Origin: Parachlorella kessleri
Lineage: Eukaryota; Chlorophyta; Trebouxiophyceae; Chlorellales; Chlorellaceae
Direction of reading: 5' to 3'
DNA length: 18,916 bases
Assembly (NCBI GenBank): GCA_001598975.1
Contig: BBXU01000014.1
Coordinates: forward strand, 1-18,916
Below, one piece after another: positions 1 to 9,965 of the stretch. The position numbers and the translations under genes are program-made. The notes beneath the pieces were generated by a model, which was given only the letters and a program-made list of their open reading frames with translations, was not told the DNA's origin and searched no databases. Positions within the stretch are counted from its first letter, which is position 1. The number at the start of each line of letters is the position of its first letter.

Positions 1-2872
1 CCCCCCCTCCCCACACACACACACACATACGCCAGCCTCAATATTGCCCGGGCGCCCCCCCACCACCCCCCATCCCCACCCACACGCATACACAACCCCA
101 GGGCCCACTCACCCTGCCACCCGCGCCGCCATGCGGTCCTCCCCCCCAGCAAGATGCTGGCGGGCGTCAGCCGGAAGTGGGTGATGCCGTGGCCGTGCAG
201 GTGGCGCATGCCGTCGGCCACCTGCCTCAGCAGGTGCAGCCGGGCGGGTGCCGAGTGCAGCAGGGGGTGGTCCCGCCGCTCCAGGGCGTCGCGCAGGCTG
301 CCGCCGGCCACCCAGGCGGTGAGCAGGGCGGGGGCGCGAGCCAGGCTGGCGGCCGCGCGCTGGAGAGGGGTGGGGTGGTGCAGCCCCTGGGCCCACAGGC
401 TGTTGCCAGTGCTGTAGCCGCCGGCGGGGCAGCCTTCGGTGGGGTCAGCCAGAACCACGCCCAGCACCTGCAGGGAGCCGGGAGTGTGGAACCAGCACGC
501 TTGCTGGCAGTAGCGCAGGTCAGAGCAACCAGCTGCCCCAGGGATGTCTCGGGCGATGTACCTCCCCAGCAAGCGGGCCCACCAAATTTTCCAGGCAGCT
601 TGGCGGGCTCAGGGGCCAGCTAGCGCTCCCATATGCAGCCAGCAAGCAGCAGCAGGGGATGCCCGCCCGTGCCCACCTCAACCAGGTTGGCGTGCTTCAG
701 GGCGGCAGCAGGGCCCAGGCTGGTCAGCAGCGCCTGCTGGGAGTCGGCGGCGGCGGCGGCAAAGCCGTGGTGCTGCCCCGCCAGCAGCGGCCAGTGGAGG
801 CACCGGACTGCCACATTGCGGCCCTGCCACTGCCCCTGGAACAGGTGTCCTGCGAAGCCCAGGCAAGAAGAGACTCGTGCAGGTCCAGGCGCATGCGGAC
901 GTTGACACGCGGCAAGGCTCAGATGCACGCGGTGGGACATGCACCACGACACTGACAGCCTAGAACCCTGGGCACTGACTTAACGCGCACACGGCACACG
1001 CACAGGAGCGGCGGGTGCTTCACCGCATGCTTAGTTGCACGCCCCAGAGCCTGGACTGGAGCTGGACACACCCTGGGGCTAGTGGGCGCCAGCAAGTCAG
1101 CAGGCAGCCTTGCAGGCACCAAGCCTGGGGTTCTGCTATGGAGACCGGAGGATAGAATGCGGAGAGGGCAGGGATTATGGCCTGCCTGTCAGGGACAATA
1201 CGGCAAGGGGGCGGGGCGACTCACCAACAAGAGCCGCACGGGAGGGCAGTAGCGCCCGCAGCGTGAGGTCAGTGGGGGGTATGACCAGCAGCTCCCCCGC
1301 AAAGCTCGTCACTGCAGCAGCATATGTAAGCTCGCGTTGCCAGCGGGCAAAGCACACCCTAGCCTGTCCCCAACCACGGCCGAGTCCTCTGGCAAGTCGG
1401 CTGGCAGGTCACCACTCTTTCACCACCGACACACGCGCGACCCCTGGCTGGCAGGCACCACTGTCGGCGCAAGCACCACCTTGCCTGTTGACACCGGGGA
1501 GAGGCGAGGGCCCCGGCCTGCCTTGCTGGCACGAGCGCGAGGTGCAGCGGGCACCTCCTCCAGGGCGGCGCCCCGGGTTGAAGTGCACGCTTCCTCCCCA
1601 TCAGCCAGGAACACGCTGCCCGCGCTGCCGCCGCTGCCGGAAGTGAGGCCGCCGCTGCCGCCGCCCAGCCCCGGCGAGTGGTGCCGCGGCCACCCCGCCG
1701 AAGTTGCGACTCCCTGATGCGAGGCCAGCTGCGGGCCCAGGAGTGTCTGGAGCCTGGCAGCCAGCTGCTCGGGCTCGACGCCGCCACTGGCATGGCACTC
1801 CTGCTGGCGTGGCACACGCCAGTCCCAGTAGATCTGCAGCCGCCCGGCCCCTGCGGTCACGAGCGAACGGGCTTACGAGAGCACTCGTCAGACCCTTTGG
1901 TGGCAGGGGTTCTCACACTGCAGTGTCGGCACAGGCCCGCAAGGGGGCGCTCATTGATAAGGCACCCAGACATAAGCCATGAGCAGACCAGAGGTGTGCA
2001 AGTGGCGCACCTACTGTTACGCTAGGTTCCAAAAATAAACCTATGCCGCACACCCACCGACATGCTGCCCGTCCAGCCAGCCAGCCCACCTGTGTGCTGC
2101 ACAACCTGCTCCCACATGCGCTGCACATCCGCGTCGTCGCACACGTCCACCAGCGCAGCCAGCGGGGGTAGGCAGTAGGTGATCCGTAGCTGGGGCATTG
2201 GCCCGTCAGCCGCCGCCGCAGCCACCATGGCGGCCACATGCCGTGGGTGCGTCACCCCCCGGGCCAGGATCTGCTGCAGCTGGGCGTGTGAGCAGGGCAG
2301 AGGGATGGACACCAGCCGCACCAGCTGCTGCTCGGGGCTGCCAGGCTGCTGGGGGGTCGCGTCCTCCTCTCGCTCGCACGCGTCGGGCCGTGGTCCCAGG
2401 CAGGTCAGTGCCAGGACCTGCGTGTGACGTCCACAGAAGCAAGCAGGGGTCAACGGTGGGGCAGAGGCGGGTGGGCTGCAGGCAAGGCAGAGGCGGCGCA
2501 AGAGCCGACTCCAGCGGGGGGTGCCAGGCGGCCACCAACACAGACTAGATAAGCAGTGCGCCACCGGTAGGCTTTCAAGGCGGCGCAGCCGGCACTTTTG
2601 GACGCTGGTGCAGTACCTGCTGAGGCTTAACACCCGGGACAGCTTACCTCGCAGTGGCTGTGGGGACCGGCTGGACCGCTCTGACGTTGATGATGTTGTT
2701 GCTGCTGCTGCTGTTGTTGTGCCTGCCCACAGAAGTGGGCTATGGCAGCATCGGGGTCGATAGTCCAGTCTGGGGCACAGTCCGGCTGCGGCTCCATAAA
2801 GCCATCACCACACTGGCGTCCTAGTCGCTCCAGGGCCATGACCAGCTGCTGCGCGGTCTCTAAGGCTGCCAT
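1..2872 (-). CDS. PB1 domain plus TKL/Raf-like pseudokinase (paralogue A), 3' end beyond the window
   Basis: Supported exons: 2872-2648, 2417-2090, 1850 to about 1483, about 1328-1225, 849-677 and 467-113; bases 1-112 are intron and the C-lobe lies off the window. The N-terminus (75 aa) has an 8-Gln run. Exon 2 is a divergent PB1 domain ending in an acidic OPCA-like segment, VDVCDDADVQRMWEQV. A Gly/Ser linker follows, then a kinase N-lobe (VIPPTDLTLRALLPSRAALV, then GQWQGRNVAVRCL, then LKHANLVE) and GGSLRDALERR. The catalytic loop reads HGITHFRLTPASILL. Against the family, the Gly-rich loop is gone, VAVK is VAVR, the alphaC Glu position is Ser, HRD is HFR, the loop Lys and Asn are Thr and Ser, and the DFG Asp position is Gly. 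It should not catalyse phosphotransfer, so a scaffold or regulatory role is inferred. TAG lies in frame just before the ATG. The exon 3/exon 4 junction is unresolved, and exon 6 carries a one-base frame break at a G7 run. Confidence 0.72.
12..27. repeat. CA dinucleotide microsatellite
   Basis: Eight CA units next to C-rich sequence at the left edge, inside an intron of paralogue A. Confidence 0.9.
2695..2718 (-). repeat. Eight-glutamine run in paralogue A
   Basis: Mixed CAA and CAG codons encode eight Gln followed by His-His in the N-terminal exon of paralogue A, just before the exon end at 2648. Confidence 0.85.
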
Positions 2873-3983
2873 CTAGGCGCGCAATGATGTACCCCGGCAC
2901 CACTCCTCACCCCCCGCTGCTGCTCCAGCCGGTTGCTGCGCAGAGTATTATGAAACTAGAGGGTCGGCAAGCCGTCACTGTGAAAAGTGGCATACGCAGC
3001 GAAAGGACGTCAAAAGTGAACATTCCGGCGCCATGTCAGCGATTACCAAGCTACCGGAACTAGCCCGCTTGTCCATCTGAAAGAAGGGTCTCCACCGATA
3101 ATAAGCGGCCTTAGCACCAGGATGACAGGACCATAGCATGGTCGAAGGCAGGACTAGGGGCCACTTTTGGTGCCAGCCTGTGACTGACTTAGGTGGAGTT
3201 AGGTTGGCCAGTTTGAAGTATTGGGCACAGGAAATACGCGCCAACCCTGCCCCACTTTTATGGCGTGGGCTCGCCGTTGCTTTGCGGCAATACCGTCATG
3301 TACGGTGGTCCTCATCTGCAGCCACCGCAGTAATGGATAACACAACGACGGCGTGGAGTCCAACGCGAAGGAGGCAGCAAGCTTAGTTGGCTGGGCCGCC
3401 CTACCCCCGCCGCCACACAGACACGCCTTGTAGCTATGGGCATTAGCATGGGTGGCAGGTAGTGTGAAAAGGGAGTGAGAGTTGAGCTGGACTGATAGGG
3501 CTGTATGCTACTTGAGATTCCCCACACAGAGGGATGCTGTCCCACTGTCTTGGATTTACATGGATGGTTTCCTAATCTCCGTCTCATCAGCTTAGACCTC
3601 TCTCTGACAGCATTACAAGAGTAGCTATATTGCATGGCAGGGCCTCTCTATTAGTAGTGTTTATTTGGCCACCAAAACCTGAGACACAGGAGAAACCAGG
3701 CTCATACATCAATACGCAAGAAGGGAGCACGCTGGGAAAAGTACAAACATTTGCAAGAAGAGGGGCTAAAATCAGGGTAATAGACGTGCCGGGCGGGGTG
3801 GCAGGGGTCCCACCCACCCCTTGCGGCACGCCGCTATAGAGAAGGGGTATGTCCAAGGACCCGTACACCAACAAATTACCAGTATTACCACACTATCAGG
3901 GGCAAGGTAGACAAATAAAGAAACCAGGTGTGCTAGTCAGGGGTGGGTTTTGTTCCCCTCCCTCTCGTTATGTGGTCGTCTGG
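2873..3983. other. Spacer between paralogue B and paralogue A
   Basis: No gene is recognised. The interval should hold the 3' untranslated region of paralogue B at its right end and the promoter and 5' untranslated region of paralogue A at its left end. Base composition is visibly more AT-rich than in the coding parts. Open frames here have no recognisable motif or family resemblance. A minus-strand TGTAA lies at 3560-3556. Confidence 0.5.
3556..3560 (-). terminator. Candidate TGTAA polyadenylation signal for paralogue B
   Basis: TGTAA on the minus strand, 424 bases past the stop codon at 3984. TGTAA is the usual polyadenylation signal of chlorophyte algae, and 3' untranslated regions of this length are common there. 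A pentamer occurs by chance often, so support is modest. Confidence 0.35.
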
Positions 3984-6781
3984 CTAGTCAGGGGGCCCGC
4001 CCTCTGGCAGGTCGGGGAGCGGGTCATCGCTTGGCTGCTGCTTGCGCCGCCGCCTCATCTTGTCCTTCAGCTCTTTGCCCATAGCGTGCAGCTCGCGCAG
4101 AATGTCTCGGAAGGAGGGCCGTACCTCGGGGTCCTCAGCCCAGCAACGTTCCATCAGCTCGCGCCAGCCGGGGGCTGCAGCCGGGCAGGCACGCAGGTAT
4201 GGTGGCGGGACCTTTTTTAGGTCATGAGACTGGGCTGTAGGGAGTATCCTAAGGCAGGGCAAGGTTCAAGCACAGATAGGGGGCGGGACTGTTGATGCTT
4301 CCTCAGGGGGGAGACCATTGCCCACCCGATCAGCCGGACATCTGTATTGCCTTGAGCTGGGCTGAAGCCTGGGGTGGGTTGGGGCAGGCACACATTGCTG
4401 TCTGCTCCTGTCCTTGAGGCAAACACTGGCTCACCCTCATCGAGGCAAACACTGGCTCACCCTCATCGAGGCAAACACTGGCTGACCCTCACACATCTGT
4501 CAAGGCAAAGGGCCTTGAAGGCAGCCCACCCCACCTCCACCCCCACATACGTACATGATTGAACTGTGCACAAGCCCCCATACAGCCACAACGCCATAAG
4601 CCGGCAGTACCACCCCCACCCACCCACCCCCCACCTGGCTCGGGCCTGGCCGGTAGTCCCTCCTTGGTCCCCGGCAGGGCGGGCCGCACTTGCGCCAGGC
4701 GGAAGGATGTGGACAGCAGCTCCGTCTGGTCCCACTCCTCCTCCTCGTACGGCTTGCGCTGGGCCCACAGCTCCCACATGATGATGGCAAACGAGTACAC
4801 GTCAGCCTGCACACAGCGCAGCGACACACACCCTTGGGGCCAGGTGGGGTAGTCAGGTTCAACCTACACCTTTCGTGGCAGCCGGCTGCCAGGTCTGTTC
4901 CCACGCCGGCAACAGCTGCTGCCTAGGGTCAGACCATAGGCGAGACATGCCGCCCAGCTCCTCATAGCCTAGGTTGGCAAACCCCGACACATGCTCATGG
5001 CTATCAGTTGGCTACACTGCCTGCCTGAGACATGCATGCCAACCCTGTGCTGCGCTGGGCGCATGGTAGGTGCCAGCCAGCCCCCCCTCCAAACCCCCCC
5101 ACCTTTCCAGAAATGCGCATGGGGTCGCGGAAGACCTCGGGCGCCAACCAGGGCCACCAGGAGCGGCGGAAGCACATGCCGGGGCTGAAGTAGGCGGCTA
5201 GCTTGAAGGCCAGCAGCCCCCACCTGCACCCACGCAGCACGAGCAACATCAGCAGCAGGTGGGGGCAGGCTGGGTTAGCTTCCCTGCCCTGGCCTGAATC
5301 GGTAATGCATGCTCCCCTCTCACCGCAACTCCCCCATGAGTGAGGTCAGGCTCTGGCCCCTCCCCAGTGTCCACTGCAGGGCACCCGGGGGCAGAATTGC
5401 GCCCAGGTCGTCCAGCAGGAGCGCAGGGCATCTCCAGACACCGTGGCCTTGGCCCCAAAACACACGGCCTCACAAGCCAGAGTCAGTAGCAAGCAAAGCA
5501 AGCCCAGTCCGCCACCAAGCCGTGGATTACAGGCAGTAGGCCCAGCCCATCCAGCCCAGCTCAGCCCGGTATTGCAAGCGGTGCTGACAGGGCATCCATG
5601 CCACTCACGCTGTGACCTTGGCCTGCGGCTTGGGGCCCTGCCACGACAGGAGCACGTTGCCGCTCTTCAAGTCTAGGTGCACCACACCCTTGGAGTGGAG
5701 GTACTCCATTGCCTGCACATAAGTGGCAGCCAGCCGGGGCAGTAGTCAGTCCCCAGCAGACCACTTGCGCGGCAGCTGAGGTGATCCAGGCATGGCACTG
5801 GCTGCAACACCAGCCAGCCGCCTTGTTGCTCTCCCAAGCCCCAGGGAGGCCCTGGGAAGAAGATTTGGTGCTCAACAGCAACTACTTCCCATACAAGATC
5901 CCTCCCATCTACAGGCAGCCGCACCACCCTTGCTGCCGCCTCCCTGGGCCTGTGCAAGCAGACCGACCCTGCTGCCCTCCCGGCGTGTGGGGCCAGCATT
6001 GCCTGTCCAGCGTGCAGCCTTGCCACAGCCAACCAGGTAGCTGGCACACGAATGAGCAAGGGAGCACACTCGCCTTAGCCACGTCCCGGGCATAGATGAA
6101 GCAGGATGACGGGGATAGCTCTCGGCCACCGACGCCACGTCGGCGCTCAAGCAGGTTACGCAGCGACAGCCCTGACACATACTCCAGCACCTGCAGCAGC
6201 AGGGGCCTTGCAAGACTTAAGAGTCCCAGGCACACGGGGTTGACCATAGGGTTGCAAACGCGGGCATGGCAAGGGGCCTGCGCATGAGCGCCTGGGCAGC
6301 GCTCCGGTGAGGTCGAGGAGGTTTCGTGACCTGCGCCATATTACCCGCCTCGGTGTACCATTGCTCGCTGATCCTCACATTGTGGAGCCAGCCAGTCTCC
6401 TTGGACAAGGCAAAAAGCACCAGTAAAGCCACCCAGTCACACCGGCCCTGCCCCTGGGTGGTGGGCAGCACCCGCTCTCCCCCTTACCAGCGCTGGGGTG
6501 TGCACGGGGATGCTCGGTGCGAAGCCTTCGCTGCCAGTGCTGCCTTGGGGCACGGAGGACGCCCTCAGGCCACCCGCCGGCGGCACCAAGCTCGGCAACC
6601 CCACCCCCTGCCCGCCCGCTGCCTGCCCTCCCTGGACCGGCCCCGGTGATGAGGCCTGCTGCACCTGCTGCGCCTCGCCGCTGCCGCGGGCAGCCTGCAA
6701 CACCCCATTGGTGGGGCTGCCGCTGCTACCACTGCTGCGGTGGGGAACTGGCAGGCTGCCGCTGTCAGCCTCCCCACCACC

Positions 6782-6815
<34 letters not shown>

Positions 6816-9800
6816 ACGCCTGGCTGCCAGGGCGGTGCGGGGGGTGGCCCGCTGCCCTGACTCGTGGGCGACTGCTGCTGCTGCTGTGCTGCCTGCTGCC
6901 CAAAAGGCCCCATGTCCGCGTCATAAACATAGCCGCCCACACTGCCCACCTCGCCACCCTCTGCTGCCTGGGCTGGCAGCTTTTCGGCTGCTTCAGGGTC
7001 ATCGTCCGCCGCCGCCGCCGCTCCCGCTTCTGTGGCAGCAGGTGCCGCTGCGGCCTCCTGACTAGGGGCGTCAGGCGTCTCCTCTCCGGACACCTCCGCC
7101 TCCAAGTCATCACCTAGCAACAGCCCATACACCTGCGGCACAGGTGCACAGTGGCTGGCCTGCTGTGAAGCCGCCTGCCAGATTCGCCGGCGCCATGCCT
7201 GCAGGGATGGAGCCCTGTGCTGCGCCCAGCCCACTCGCTGACCATACCCTAACAGGGTAGTTGCTGGCTTATCACTTCCTAGCGCCAGGGGGTGTTCTGG
7301 GACCGACTGGCAGTAGCACAGAAGTGCCCAGACTGGCGGACGAGCTGGGAAACACCAGCCCTCCCAACGCGTCCATAACATGTCCGGCAGGGCTGGCGCA
7401 GCCTTTATTGTTAGGCAGGGCTTACTGTGCGACCTGATGGCCTGGAGCCCGCTAGTGGTGTCAGTGCCGGCCCACATGCCTCCCGCATAGCCTGCCACTG
7501 AACCGGGCCCCACCCACCTGCACTATGTTGGGATGCCGCAGCCCCGCCAGCTGACCGGCAGCCTTGCTAAACTCCGCCCACGCCTCGGCGTTTTCCACCT
7601 GCAGAGAGCAACAGACCAGCACAACTCATCGGGCGGCAGGATGTGAGAAGGCGCTCCCTGCATGCGCAGCAGTGAAAGGTAACAGATTATGTAAACCGGG
7701 TTGTCAATTCAGCGTTGCAATACCCTACCAAAAACCACGCCACAGCCAAGTGACAGCACCGTGATCCCACCTGGATGCCCACAGCCCCCCTGCCCCAGCA
7801 CTTGACCGCCACATCTGTGGAGTCGTGCCACACACCCTTGTAGGTGTCACCTGCAGCCAGTGCAGTCGCAGCGCGGTGCAGTAGGGTGGGGTGTAAGTAT
7901 TAGGCATCGAATGGCCGGGGAGACAAGCACGCGTGCTGCATCATGACACACGTAAGGCTGGCTAACAGTGGTCACAAACGCGGCTGGCGTGGGATGTCGT
8001 TGCAGGGTACTGTAGGCAACAGAGTCCCAGCAAAGTAAAGTTCTGAAGGCATATCAACATTCTTCTCAGCCATATCACAACCTGATCAGGGCCATGCGCC
8101 GTCTCAGTGCAGGAATGAGAGCTTACAGAGGGTGGCTGTGTGCTGCGTGTGCTGTGCCACCTCACCAAAGGTGCCTGTGCCGAGGATGCACAGCAGGCGG
8201 ACCACGGAGGTGGGGATCACTTGTAGCCTGTGCTGGGGTGGGGACGCGGCGGGCCGCGGGGCTGGCTGCTGGCTGTCCTCTGCACCACCAGCGCACAACA
8301 GCAAGGTTTGAGCGTGGCTGTGTCGGTTCATGGCCTCCCGCCAACAACTGGCGGGTGGCTGGGGACCCCGCACAGGGTTGGGGACAATGGCCCAGGCAGG
8401 CCCTAGTTCCCTTTAGGGCGGCCAGGATTGGCTGACCTTAGCCCCATAACGCCGGCGCACCCGCGGTTGGAGTCTGATCCCTGCATGCCTCTCCAGAAAT
8501 CAGCCACCATGAGTGGGGGCCCTCTCGCACGAGGTGGCTGGGCAGGGCTGTCCCCAGGCAACGCGCGCCTAAGCCCCACCTACCATCGGCGCTAGAAAAG
8601 CACCACCTACAATCGTCACTAGAGAAGCACCACCTACCATCGCCGCTAGACAAGCACCACCTACCATCGTCGCTAGAGAAGCTCTCCACCAGGCTGCGCC
8701 TGTCCTGGCTGTTGGTCACGGTCACGGTTGACCGGTGGCCGCGCAAGGTGGGTGAGGCAGGGCCGCGGGTGCTGCTGCTGGGGGGCCCTCCCTGCGCCGC
8801 TTGTTGCTGTCGCCACTCCACGTACAGGTGAGGCCGACTTACCCCAGCCCCTGCAGGCGCCGCAGTACAGATGCCCTTATCCCCATGGCAGCGTGGCGGT
8901 GACCGCAGCACTGGGGGCATTGTGGCATGAAGGGCATTGTTGTGGGCACCAGCAGGGCTCAGGTATGCATCAGACTACTGCTCAGCCAGCTGCTGCCACA
9001 CACGCAGCATGCTGGCCACTGCTCTGTCCAAGACACAGCGCCACAGGGGCACCCCAGCTCTGCTCAGCTTCCTCCCGCTTGCGATCTTGACTGAACCACG
9101 TACCCATTACTTGCTGCTGCTCTCGAAACTCCTCAAGCATTAGCTGGACATCCTCTGTGTTGACAACATCGACCGCCATGTCGGGCTGGGAAGGCAGCGC
9201 ATAGCGAATGACCGGCACCGCCTGCACAAACCGCGGCAATGGCAAGAGCAGCCCTGCGGTGACTACCATCTAGACGGAGCCATGGGTTTGACGCTGTGCC
9301 TGACCAGGGCGGAAAACCTGCACTCAAGGATGATCAGGACCCCACAGCCCCCCTGCCGCATGGCGCTGAAATTCAGCGCTTCCAAAGCTTCCAAATCTGT
9401 CCCTCGCCGCGTGTCTACCAGGATAAGAAGAAGGCACGCCTTCCACAGCAGGCGAGAGAAGAGCTGAGCCCCCCAGCCTGCCCTTGAGGGCAGCAGGCTC
9501 AGCACTGGGCGCACCTGCTGAGACGTCAGCCCCGCACCGGTGCTGCTGCTGCGCTGCTTCCCCGCTACTACTGCCAGCAGGTCGGCAAATGTGCTGTCGC
9601 TAGCCAGGCTGACGAGCCGCGTCTGGCCTCCAGTGTACGCCAGCCTGCCGCGGGCCTCTTCAGGGCTGGCTGTGAACTGGCCTCCCGTAGTGCATAGGAC
9701 CTTCATGACCTGCACCAGTCCAGTGATGTAGACAGGTGTTCACCTGGTAGGCGGCCTTGTGAGTTGGGAAACCCACCACCGAGGGCCCGCAGCGCCAGTC

Positions 9801-9965
9801 CAGTGTCTGGAAGCCGCGGGGGCTGACCTGTGGCACCACGCTTTGCCCACTGCTAGGTGGGCTAGGCCAAACTGGCGTTGGTTCTCGAGAGGGCAGCGAT
9901 GGAGAGGCCAGGGTGCTGCCAGGACTCAGCAGCTCATCGCTGGAGTGGAGCATGAATTGGTGCAT
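3984..9965 (-). CDS. PB1 domain plus TKL/Raf-like kinase-domain protein (paralogue B), probable pseudokinase
   Basis: Exons with consistent phases: 9709-9515, 9221-9104, 8850-8665, 8279-8166, 7850-7771, 7598-7518, 7132-6488, 6190-6074, 5712-5609, 5223-5103, 4806-4635 and 4234-3984 (TAG). From ATG 9706 this gives 726 aa; a further 5' coding exon (9744-9965) is possible. Residues 1-103 hold a PB1 domain (MKVLCTTGG; OPCA-like VDVVNTEDVQLMLEEF). The kinase domain spans about 190-700: GTGTFGDTYKG loop, VAVK (K220), LRHPNIVQ, LVLEYV, HLDLKSGN (D525, K527, N530), WLAPEVF, DVYSFAIIMWEL, and CWAEDPEVRPSF with R682. PB1 plus this kinase type matches plant B-group Raf-like MAPKKKs. The alphaC Glu position is Ala243 and DFG reads A546-W547-G548, so activity is doubtful. 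A 215-aa exon rich in Ala, Glu and Gln interrupts the N-lobe between beta4 and beta5. Function and partners are not recognised. Confidence 0.8.
4416..4491. repeat. Three tandem 26-base units in the last intron of paralogue B
   Basis: Units begin at 4416, 4442 and 4468, each starting gaggcaaacactggct; the first two are identical and the third has diverged near its end. They lie within the intron between exons 4806-4635 and 4234-3984. A simple minisatellite is the likeliest reading. Confidence 0.85.
6785..6814 (-). repeat. Ten CAG codons (polyglutamine) in paralogue B
   Basis: An uninterrupted run of ten CTG on the plus strand reads as ten Gln in the long N-lobe insert of paralogue B. Shorter Gln runs flank it in the same exon. 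Such runs are prone to length change. Confidence 0.9.
8574..8681 (-). repeat. Four tandem 27-base units, each carrying a 5' splice site
   Basis: Units at 8681-8655, 8654-8628, 8627-8601 and 8600-8574 (minus-strand order) differ by a few bases. Each contains GAT followed by G or T and then gtaggtgg, a good donor sequence. The unit length keeps frame, and read through they encode nine-residue units of the form FSSDDGRWC. The first unit marks the end of exon 3 of paralogue B as modelled here (donor after 8665). Confidence 0.85.
9744..9965 (-). other. Possible 5' coding exon of paralogue B
   Basis: An open frame begins at ATG 9965, rich in Ser and Pro (for example SSDELLSPGSTLASPSLPSR), and can end at CAG|gtgaac at 9744 in phase 0. 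The PB1 exon begins at 9709 after a CAG in phase 0, exactly as the PB1 exon of paralogue A begins at 2417 after a separate N-terminal exon; that favours an upstream coding exon here. Against it, the implied intron is only 34 bases. An alternative donor in the same frame (TCG|gtggtg) would give about 70 bases. If the exon is not used, translation starts at ATG 9706; TGA lies in frame 36 bases upstream of that ATG. Confidence 0.4.

Noticed and set aside
177..963. Overlapping plus-strand open frames
   Set aside because: These lie opposite the kinase exons of paralogue A and cross its splice sites; GC-rich antisense frames are commonly open.
2975..3244. Minus-strand 89-codon frame in the AT-richer spacer, perhaps a transposon relic
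   Set aside because: No transposase motif, terminal inverted repeat or target duplication could be seen.
4416..4491. Regular 26-base repeats resembling a CRISPR array
   Set aside because: The units abut without unique spacers, there are only three, and they lie in an intron of a eukaryotic gene.
5224..8664. Three introns of paralogue B all appear to be 385 bases long
   Set aside because: Their sequences do not resemble each other, so equal length is taken as chance.
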